A DNA stretch of 13,200 nucleotides from Actinomycetota bacterium (GTDB lineage: Bacteria; Actinomycetota; Thermoleophilia; Gaiellales; Gaiellaceae), in NCBI GenBank assembly GCA_005883365.1, contig VAXA01000256.1, forward strand, positions 1 to 13,200. Direction: 5' to 3'. How positions within the stretch are numbered: position 1 is the stretch's first letter; the number at the start of each line of letters is the position of its first letter. Shown one piece after another: positions 6,329 through 12,198 of the stretch. A program made the position numbers and the translations under genes. The notes beneath the pieces were generated by a model, which was not told the DNA's origin, searched no databases, and was given only the letters and a program-made list of their open reading frames with translations.

Positions 6329-7707
6329 CACGCAACAACTACAGCAGCGCCGCCGCGCCGCGGGTCCCCTGCTGCCGCGAGCGAGCCGTCTTCGCGGATC
6401 TCCACGGCCGAGACGCCGCCGAAGAAGAGATTCCGCTGCCGCCAGCGGACGACGGGATAGCCGGCGGCCTCGAGCTCGTCCGCCACGGCAGGATCCTCGC
6501 AGTGCACGATGCCGGCCTCGACGTGCATCCGCGGCGCGTCGACCGCCTCCTCGACGCCCAGCCCGCGTGCCGCGACGTTCGCCACGACCTGGAGGAGCGC
6601 GCCGTGCAGCCGTCTGCTGCCCGCGGAGCCGAGGACGAGGCGCGGCTCACCCTCGCGCAACCAGACCGAGGGCGCCATGAGCGACCTCAGCCGCGCACCC
6701 GGGCGCTCCCCGCCCGTGAGGTGGGTCTCGCCGAGCATGTTGTTGAGGTGGATGCCGGTGCCGGGGACGACGATGCCGCTCGCCGAGCCGAGCGAGCACG
6801 AGAGGGATGCCGCGTTCCCGTCGCCGTCTACGGCGCTGATGTGCGTCGTCCCGCCGGCGTCCTCCGCGTGGCGCGCGTCCTCCTGCGCCTCCATCGCCCG
6901 GGCGATCGCCAGCGGTGTCGGCTCCGCCGCGCCGAGCGCCTCGAGGCCGACCGCAAGCAACCGCCCCCCGCTCGACGGCGGCGGGTTCGTCCAGAGCTCG
7001 CCGCCGCGGTACGCGGTCGCGAGCGGCTGGCGCTCGACCACCTCGTAGCGGGCGAGATCCTCGAGCGTGATGGGCACGTGAGCCGCCAGCCGAGCGGCCA
7101 CGTCACCGTGGTAGAGAAACTCCGGCCCCTCGCCCCCCAGCCGTTCGAGCGTGTCCGCGAGCTCCGGAACCGCGAACCGCTCCCCGGCGCCGAGGGCGCG
7201 GCCCGGCCCGTAGAGCGCGTCGCCGTCCGGCGAGTAGCGGAGCAGCGGATCGAGGATCCGGTGGAGATAGGCCTGCGGCTCGTTGAGGACGACGCCGTCG
7301 CGCGCGAGCCGCACCGCCGGCGCGAGCAGCTCCGGCCACGGCACGGATCCCCAGCGGCCATGAGCTTCCCAGAGCCCGAGCGCGACACCCGGCACTGCGA
7401 CCGACGCCGGCCCGGTGAAGAAGATCTGCTGCGAGTCGCCGAAATCGACGACGAGCTCCACGAGGTCCGCCGGCGAGTCGGGCCGTTCCGGCACCGCGAC
7501 GAAGAAATCGAGCAGCCGCGCGCGCGCCTCGTGCGCTTCGTGGACGACGAGGAAGCCCCCGCCGCCGAGACCGGTGAGCGGGCTCTCACAGACCCACGAG
7601 ACCGCGGCCGCGGCGATGCAGGCGTCCACCGCGTTGCCGCCCGCGCGCAGCACCTCGGCACCGGCCTCGGCGGTCAGCGGATGGCCGGCTGCCAGCGCAC
7701 CTCTCAT
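6328..7707 (-). CDS. Gamma-glutamyltransferase-family Ntn hydrolase
   Basis: This encodes 459 aa from ATG 7707; an in-frame ATG at 7731 would add eight residues. The start at 7707 fits the family N-terminus (MRGALAAGHPLTAEAG) and has TACGCT six bases upstream. The family landmarks are AGGNAVDACIAAA (22-34), LTGLGGGGF (44-52) and the autoprocessing site GGTTHISAVDGDGNAAS (285-301). Thr287 is the expected new N-terminal nucleophile of the small subunit. The protein is shorter than typical bacterial GGT (about 580 aa) and has no signal peptide, so it is probably cytoplasmic. The usual DxRExAP motif, whose Arg binds the glutamyl carboxylate, reads LLDFFVAVP here (65-73). The substrate may therefore not be glutathione; an acylase or other amide hydrolase role is possible. 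The gene is coupled to the downstream GNAT gene. Confidence 0.88.
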   Translation of the reverse strand: MRGALAAGHPLTAEAGAEVLRAGGNAVDACIAAAAVSWVCESPLTGLGGGGFLVVHEAHEARARLLDFFVAVPERPDSPADLVELVVDFGDSQQIFFTGPASVAVPGVALGLWEAHGRWGSVPWPELLAPAVRLARDGVVLNEPQAYLHRILDPLLRYSPDGDALYGPGRALGAGERFAVPELADTLERLGGEGPEFLYHGDVAARLAAHVPITLEDLARYEVVERQPLATAYRGGELWTNPPPSSGGRLLAVGLEALGAAEPTPLAIARAMEAQEDARHAEDAGGTTHISAVDGDGNAASLSCSLGSASGIVVPGTGIHLNNMLGETHLTGGERPGARLRSLMAPSVWLREGEPRLVLGSAGSRRLHGALLQVVANVAARGLGVEEAVDAPRMHVEAGIVHCEDPAVADELEAAGYPVVRWRQRNLFFGGVSAVEIREDGSLAAAGDPRRGGAAVVVA

Positions 7708-7713
7708 GTCCCG

Positions 7714-7723
7714 AGCGTACGCT
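7714..7723. promoter_or_regulatory. Palindromic bidirectional -10 element AGCGTACGCT
   Basis: The ten bases are a perfect palindrome, so both strands read TACGCT. On the plus strand TACGCT (7718-7723) is six bases before ATG 7730. On the minus strand TACGCT (7719-7714) is six bases before ATG 7707. Each would give a leaderless mRNA, for the GT-C-like gene and the GGT-family gene respectively. Polymerase could not use both -10s at once, so the two promoters should compete. No -35 consensus is evident on either side. Confidence 0.5.
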
Positions 7724-7729
7724 TGCGGC

Positions 7730-9382
7730 ATGGCCGACGCGTCCGTCGCCGCCGCGGAACGCCCGCCGTGGCCGTTACGGCTGCCCGTCGCGCGCGAGGC
7801 GGTGCTCTGCGCCGGGCTCGCGACAGCCGCCGCCTCGCTCCTCGTGTGGCTCGCCCCGCCCGGCGGCGACCTCGCGGCGCACGAGTATCAGCGGTCGCTC
7901 TTCCTCGGCCACGGCTTCACTCTCTGGAACAACTTCTGGTACGCCGGCCGCTACTCCTTCGTCGGCTACAGCATCCTCTACTACCCGCTCGCGGCGCTGC
8001 TCGGGATCTGGCTGCTCGCCGTGCTCACCGTCGCTCTCGCCGCCGGCGCCTTCGCGCTCCTGCTCGAGCGGGAGTGGGGCAGCGCCGCACGCTGGGGCGG
8101 GCGCTCCTTTGCGGTCGTCTGGGCCGGTGCGGTGATCACCGGCGAGCTGCCGTTCGCGCTGGGAGTCGCGCTCGCCCTGCTCGCGCTGCTCGCTCTGCGG
8201 GCCGGTTGGCGCTGGACCAGCGCGGGGCTGACGCTGCTCGTGGTGGCGGCGAGCCCGGTCGCGTTCGTCCTGCTCGCCGTCGTCCTCGCCGGGGTGCTTG
8301 CCGTCCGGCGCCCGCCGCTCGCCCGCTACGGCGTGCCCGCGCTCGCGGTTGCCGTTGCCGCGGCGACGGAGCTGCTCCTGCTGCGGCTCTTCCCAGTCGG
8401 GGGCACGCTCGCGTTTCCGGCGGCCTCCGCCGCGGGAGCCGGGGTGTTCTGCGCCCTCGGGATCGCGCTCGTGTGGCGGATCGAGCACGCCAGGGTCCTC
8501 CGCGGCGTGTTCCTCGTGTACTCCGCGGTGGTCGTAATGAGCTTCGCCGTCCCCTCCGGGCTCGGGGACAACGTCTTGCGACTGCGTTTCCTCGCGCTGC
8601 CGCTCGCGCTGGTCGTCGTGTCCCTCCGCCGCTGGCGGCCCTGGCCTGTGGCGCTCGCGGCGGTCGCCCTCGCCGGGATCTGGAACGTGTCGCCGCTGGC
8701 CGCCGGCTGGACGCGAAGCGCAGCCGATCGGTCCTCTCGCGCCGCCGTCTGGCCGGCGCCCGTCGCCTATCTCCACGCCCATCTGCAGGCGGGCTACCGC
8801 GTCGAGGCGGTCGACACGAGCCAGCACTGGCCGGCGTACTACCTCGCCCGCGCCGGCTTCCCGCTCGCGCGCGGCTGGTTCAGGCAGGACGACTATCCGT
8901 TCGACGGGCTCCTCTACCGCCGGTTCACCGCGGCGCAGTACACCGCCTGGCTGCGTCGCCTCGGGGTCGCCTACGTCGTGCTGACCAAAGCACCGCCGGA
9001 CTACACCTCGCGGCGCGAGGCGACGCTCGTCCGTCGTGGGAACACCGGGCTGAGGCAGGTGTTCGCGAGCCGGTACGTCTCGATCTACGCCGTGCCGCGC
9101 CCGCAGCCGATCGTCACCGGGCCCGGGCGGCCGACCGTGCTAGCGCTCCGCGAGTCGCGCCTGCTCATCCGCATCCCACGTGGAGGGTCATACCGCGTCG
9201 CCGTCCGCTGGTCGCCGTACTGGCACGCGTCCACGGGCTGTCTCGCCCGCAGGCCCGACGGGATGCTCCGGCTGCGCACGCACGCCGCGGCGACCGTGCG
9301 CCTCGCGTTCGACGTCGACGCGCGGAGCCTCTTCGACGCCTTCGCCAATACGGCGCCGCGCTGCCGGCCCGAGAGCGGCTAG
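7730..9382 (+). CDS. Polytopic membrane protein, GT-C glycosyltransferase-like
   Basis: This encodes 550 aa from ATG 7730; the frame is open upstream but only as antisense of the GGT-family gene. About nine or ten hydrophobic helices lie between residues 24 and 321 (for example 24-42, 76-112, 127-156, 165-190, 201-217, 258-274, 284-298, 305-319). A polar domain of about 230 residues (322-550) follows and would lie outside the membrane. The first loop after helix 1, PPGGDLAAHEYQ (43-54) followed by LWNNFWYAGRYSF (65-77), resembles the extracytoplasmic loop of GT-C lipid-sugar-dependent glycosyltransferases, where an acidic residue (Asp47 here) is catalytic. That family makes or modifies surface glycans with polyprenyl-linked sugars. 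The match is by layout only, so the function is tentative. The gene ends at CTAG, shared with the convergent nitroreductase stop. Confidence 0.75.
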   Translation: MADASVAAAERPPWPLRLPVAREAVLCAGLATAAASLLVWLAPPGGDLAAHEYQRSLFLGHGFTLWNNFWYAGRYSFVGYSILYYPLAALLGIWLLAVLTVALAAGAFALLLEREWGSAARWGGRSFAVVWAGAVITGELPFALGVALALLALLALRAGWRWTSAGLTLLVVAASPVAFVLLAVVLAGVLAVRRPPLARYGVPALAVAVAAATELLLLRLFPVGGTLAFPAASAAGAGVFCALGIALVWRIEHARVLRGVFLVYSAVVVMSFAVPSGLGDNVLRLRFLALPLALVVVSLRRWRPWPVALAAVALAGIWNVSPLAAGWTRSAADRSSRAAVWPAPVAYLHAHLQAGYRVEAVDTSQHWPAYYLARAGFPLARGWFRQDDYPFDGLLYRRFTAAQYTAWLRRLGVAYVVLTKAPPDYTSRREATLVRRGNTGLRQVFASRYVSIYAVPRPQPIVTGPGRPTVLALRESRLLIRIPRGGSYRVAVRWSPYWHASTGCLARRPDGMLRLRTHAAATVRLAFDVDARSLFDAFANTAPRCRPESG

Positions 9383-9870
9383 CCGACTTCGCGGACGAGC
9401 TCGGCGAGCGGCTTGCGGTTCGCGCGCTCCGACCACTCCTCCGCGCTGCGGCTCGCCGGCTCGCGCGGCCGCGCCGGATAGCCGAAGGAGAGGATCGCGC
9501 GTACCTCGCCGCCGCAGATCTCCGCCGCTGCGTCCGCGTCGCGCACGCCGTTCGGACAGGAGACCACTCCGTCGCCCCACGCCGCGAGCATCATGTTCTG
9601 CGCGCAGCGGCCGGAGTCGAAGCCGCCCGCCTCGCCGACGATCGCCACGACGAGTGCGGCCGAGCGAACGTTTTCCGGCGCGTAGACCGCCTCGGCCAGG
9701 TCCTTTTTCGGCTGGCCGGAGACGACCGCGAACTCCCAGCGCTGCCTGTTCTTGGAGCTGCCCGATAGCCGGCCGGCGTCGAGGATCCGCCGGCGCACCT
9801 CGGCCGGAACCGGCGTGTCGGCGTAGGCGCGCTCGTCGCGCTTCGAAGCGATCGCGAGGTATGGATCCAC
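9379..9870 (-). CDS. Nitroreductase family protein
   Basis: This encodes 163 aa from GTG 9870, 15 bp after the ftsZ stop and in the same direction, so it may be co-transcribed with it. The N-terminus ASKRDERAYADTPVP (8-22) is the FMN-phosphate-binding start of the nitroreductase fold. SGSSKNRQRWEFAVVSG (36-52) continues the flavin site. Later segments are SAALVVAIVGE, RCAQNMMLAAWGDGVVSCPN and ILSFGYPARPRE, the latter like the GYP ending of the family. At 163 aa it is shorter than most members (about 190-220). The family are homodimeric FMN oxidoreductases using NAD(P)H; the substrate here is unknown. No Shine-Dalgarno is evident. Its stop TAG forms CTAG with the stop of the convergent gene. 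Confidence 0.85.
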   Translation of the reverse strand: MDPYLAIASKRDERAYADTPVPAEVRRRILDAGRLSGSSKNRQRWEFAVVSGQPKKDLAEAVYAPENVRSAALVVAIVGEAGGFDSGRCAQNMMLAAWGDGVVSCPNGVRDADAAAEICGGEVRAILSFGYPARPREPASRSAEEWSERANRKPLAELVREVG

Positions 9871-9885
9871 CGCCGCCGGCCCGCG

Positions 9886-11340
9886 TCAGGTGCGCAGGAA
9901 GGACGGGACGTCGAGATCGCCGCCCTCGCTCGGCGGGCGGCGTTGCTCGGCCGGCTGTCCGAAGCTGTCGCCGCGCGGGCGGCGGCCACGGCCGCCGAAG
10001 CCGGTGGCGACGACGGTCACCCACACCTGCCCGGTCAAGCGGTCGTCGACGGTGGCTCCGAAGATGATGTTGGTGTCGTCGGTCGCGGCGGCGCGGATCA
10101 CCTCCGCAGCCTCGTTCACCTCGACGAGCGTCAGGTCGTCGCCTCCCGCGATCGAGAGGAGGATGCCGCGCGCCCCGGTGATCTCCGCGTCGATGAGCGG
10201 CGACCGGAGCGCCCGCTCCGCCGCCTCTCTCGCGCGCCCGTCGCTGCTCGAGGAGGAGAAACCGATGCCCATGAGCGCCGTGTCGGAGTCGGACATGATC
10301 GTCCGCACGTCCGCGAAGTCGAGGTTGATCAGTCCTGGCATCGTGATCAGGTCGCAGATCCCCTGCACGCCCTGGCGGAGCACGTCGTCGGCGACCTTGA
10401 ACGCGTCGAGCATCGACGTCGACCGCTCGAGCACCTCGAGCAGCCGGTCGTTCGGGATCACGATCGTCGTGTCGCACGCGGTTCGGAGGTCGGCGATCCC
10501 CTTCTCGGCCTGGCTTTTCCGCTTCGTTCCTTCGAAGCGGAACGGCGTCGTGACGATGCCGACCGTCAGCGCGTTGAGCTCGCGCGCGATCCGCGCGACG
10601 ATGGGCGCCGCGCCCGAGCCGGTCCCTCCGCCCTCGCCGGCGGCGACGAAGACCATGTCCGCGCCGCGCAGCTCCTGCTTCAGCTCGTCGTAGGCCTCGT
10701 CGGCGGCACGCCGTCCCACGTCCGGGTCGGAGCCGGATCCGAGCCCCTGCGTGAGCTCGCGGCCGATGTGGATCTTGACCGGCGCGTCGCTCGTCTGGAG
10801 AGCCTGGCTGTCGGTGTTGACGGCGATGAACTCGACCTGGCTGATCCCCGCGTCGATCATCCGGTTGACGGCGTTGAGCCCGGCGCCGCCCACGCCGACC
10901 ACCTTGATCACCGCGAGGTAGGCGCCCGTGTCGGCGCCGGCGCGGTGCAGCCGCGCGGGCGAGTCCGGCAGCGGTTCGAGGTAGTGCGAAACCGGCGGCA
11001 GCTCGACGGCGCGCAGGTCCGGCGCGGGCGCAGGGGGCAGCGGATCGGGATCGGGCGTCGGAGGCGGAGGCTGCGGGTCGGGCAGCGGCGGCCCGGGCAT
11101 CGGCTCGGGCGAAGGTGTCGGCGGCACCGGCGTCTCGACCCCGGCCTCCTCCCAGCTCGGGACGTGCTCGACCGTCCGCTCGTCCGGCTCGGCGGGCGCT
11201 TCCGGCGCTGCGGTCGCGGCGTCCTCGGCCGGCGGCTGCTCGGCCTCGCCGCGCTGCTCCGCCTGCTTCTGCGCCGCTTCGGTCGCGCGGAAGAGCTCCG
11301 CCAGCGGCCCTTCACGCATGCTTGCGCGCCGACGCGCCAT
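9886..11340 (-). CDS. ftsZ: Cell division protein FtsZ with long proline-rich N-terminal extension
   Basis: This encodes 484 aa. The start ATG 11340 is chosen because a perfect Shine-Dalgarno (AAGGAGGTG) lies upstream; ATG 11319 is the alternative. Residues 1-139 precede the normal FtsZ start: a helical MREGPLAELFRATEAAQ segment (8-24), an Ala/Glu-rich part, and a strongly proline-rich part (about 71-109). The GTPase begins at YLAVIKVVGVGGAGLNAVNR (141-160). It carries the tubulin signature GGGTGSG (237-243) and a T7 loop NLDFAD (339-344), so GTP hydrolysis and polymerisation look intact. The C-terminal linker is only about 20 residues, ending in the conserved tail DLDVPSFLRT (475-484) that binds anchors such as SepF or FtsA. 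FtsZ forms the cytokinetic ring. The gene lies beside parA; no ftsQ, murC or sepF is seen in the window. Confidence 0.95.
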   Translation of the reverse strand: MARRRASMREGPLAELFRATEAAQKQAEQRGEAEQPPAEDAATAAPEAPAEPDERTVEHVPSWEEAGVETPVPPTPSPEPMPGPPLPDPQPPPPTPDPDPLPPAPAPDLRAVELPPVSHYLEPLPDSPARLHRAGADTGAYLAVIKVVGVGGAGLNAVNRMIDAGISQVEFIAVNTDSQALQTSDAPVKIHIGRELTQGLGSGSDPDVGRRAADEAYDELKQELRGADMVFVAAGEGGGTGSGAAPIVARIARELNALTVGIVTTPFRFEGTKRKSQAEKGIADLRTACDTTIVIPNDRLLEVLERSTSMLDAFKVADDVLRQGVQGICDLITMPGLINLDFADVRTIMSDSDTALMGIGFSSSSSDGRAREAAERALRSPLIDAEITGARGILLSIAGGDDLTLVEVNEAAEVIRAAATDDTNIIFGATVDDRLTGQVWVTVVATGFGGRGRRPRGDSFGQPAEQRRPPSEGGDLDVPSFLRT

Positions 11341-12082
11341 CGAGCACCTCCTTCGCCAGGTCACGGTACATCCCGGCTCCCTCGCCGGTCGGGTCGTACT
11401 TGAAGATCGACTGCCCCTTCACCGGCGCCTCCGCGTAGCGCACCGTCTTGCGAATCTTCGTGTTCAGGACGAGGTCGCCGAAGTTCTCCTTCAGGATCTC
11501 CACCGCCTCGCGGGAGTGGAGCAGGCGACGATCGAACATCGTCGCCAGGATGCCCTGGATCCCGACGTTCGGGTTGAGGTTCTCGCGGATCATCGAGAGC
11601 GTGTTCTCGAGCTGGACGAGCCCGCGCAGCGACAGGTACTCGCACTGCACCGGCACGATCACGCCGTCGGCCGCGACGAGCGCGTTGATCGTCAACAGGC
11701 CGAGCGACGGCGGCGTGTCGATGAGGACGTAATCGTAGCTCTCGCGTACGGGCGCGAGGGCCTTCTCGAGCGCGCGCTCACGCCCGATCATCGAGGCGAG
11801 CGCGAGCTCGGCGCCGGCCAGGTCGATGGAGGAGACGGCGATGTCGAGCTCGTTCGAGCGGACGATCTCCGAGATCGGGAGGCGATGGACGAGGACGTCG
11901 AACATCGAGCGGTCGATCTCGTCCGGGTTCCAGCCCTGCGACATCGTCAGGTTGCCCTGCGGGTCGAGATCGACCGCGAGCACGCGCATCCCCTGCTCGG
12001 CGAGCGCGACGCCGAGGTTGAGCGTCGTCGTCGTCTTCGCGACGCCACCCTTCTGGTTCGCGAAGGCGATCACCCGGGCCAT
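11312..12082 (-). CDS. parA: ParA/Soj-family ATPase
   Basis: This encodes 256 aa from ATG 12082, which gives the standard ParA N-terminus MARVIAFANQ. The deviant Walker A is KGGVAKTTTT (11-20), with Lys11 as the signature lysine and Ala in place of the usual Gly before Lys16. Walker A' is VDLDPQGN (37-44), and Walker B is YVLIDTPPSL (118-127, Asp122). The C-terminal part (RKTVRYAEAP, GQSIFKYDPTGEG) matches Soj-type chromosome-partitioning ATPases rather than MinD, and there is no MinD-type amphipathic tail. ParA dimers bind DNA nonspecifically and position chromosomes or other cargo, usually with ParB, but no parB lies in this window. It is directly upstream of ftsZ, with a 29-bp overlap. An ATG at 12142 would add 20 residues using TTA and CTA codons and is thought less likely. 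Confidence 0.93.
   Translation of the reverse strand: MARVIAFANQKGGVAKTTTTLNLGVALAEQGMRVLAVDLDPQGNLTMSQGWNPDEIDRSMFDVLVHRLPISEIVRSNELDIAVSSIDLAGAELALASMIGRERALEKALAPVRESYDYVLIDTPPSLGLLTINALVAADGVIVPVQCEYLSLRGLVQLENTLSMIRENLNPNVGIQGILATMFDRRLLHSREAVEILKENFGDLVLNTKIRKTVRYAEAPVKGQSIFKYDPTGEGAGMYRDLAKEVLDGASARKHA
11345..11353 (-). promoter_or_regulatory. Perfect Shine-Dalgarno for ftsZ, inside parA
   Basis: The minus strand reads AAGGAGGTG, with GGAGG ending six bases before ATG 11340. It falls in parA codons for KEVL. It selects 11340 over 11319 as the ftsZ start and implies that ftsZ translation begins while ribosomes finish parA. Confidence 0.7.
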
Positions 12083-12100
12083 GACTGGACCGCTATCGGC

Positions 12101-12118
12101 CGTCCGCGCGAGCGGACG
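12101..12118. repeat. Short perfect hairpin with GCGA loop upstream of parA
   Basis: CGTCCGC (12101-12107) and GCGGACG (12112-12118) are perfectly complementary over 7 bp around a four-base loop, GCGA on the plus strand. It lies 18 bases upstream of the parA ATG at 12082 and 80 bases upstream of the divergent exporter gene. There is no U-tract, so it is not a classical terminator. It may be an operator, a 5' leader structure or chance in GC-rich DNA. Confidence 0.35.
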
Positions 12119-12185
12119 CGCTAGTAACCGCGTGAGCGCCATCCCTGCTGACCTTTCGTAGCGCCGTAGTCGACTCCTTCTCGAT

Positions 12186-12191
12186 TAGTTT
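12186..12191 (+). promoter_or_regulatory. Putative -10 (TAGTTT) for the MFS exporter gene
   Basis: TAGTTT lies seven bases before ATG 12199, the same leaderless layout as at the OsmC gene, in a locally AT-richer patch (GATTAGTTTTG). An 8-bp palindrome, AGTCGACT (12168-12175), lies just upstream where a repressor could bind. That is speculative. Confidence 0.4.
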
Positions 12192-12198
12192 TGCCGGG

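Noticed and set aside
5142..6338. A 398-codon minus-strand frame across the OsmC and GNAT genes
   Set aside because: It overlaps two recognised families in other frames and shows no motif of its own.
6502..9768. A 1088-codon open frame on the plus strand
   Set aside because: It runs antisense to the GGT-family gene, then out of frame through the GT-C-like gene and into the nitroreductase. The product is Arg/Pro/Ala-rich with no domain, a typical shadow in high-GC DNA.
10900..11150. DNA repeat in the proline-rich part of ftsZ
   Set aside because: The base pattern follows from alternating proline codons; no exact repeat unit is kept, so it is not a separate repeat element.
9943..11403. A 486-codon plus-strand frame opposite ftsZ
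   Set aside because: FtsZ motifs on the minus strand are unambiguous. The plus-strand product has only Arg, Gly, Asp and Leu-rich filler.
12083..12142. A 20-residue N-terminal extension of ParA from ATG 12142
   Set aside because: It has a fair GAAAGG upstream, but it encodes TTA and CTA codons rare here, spans the hairpin, and ParA proteins normally begin at the position of 12082.
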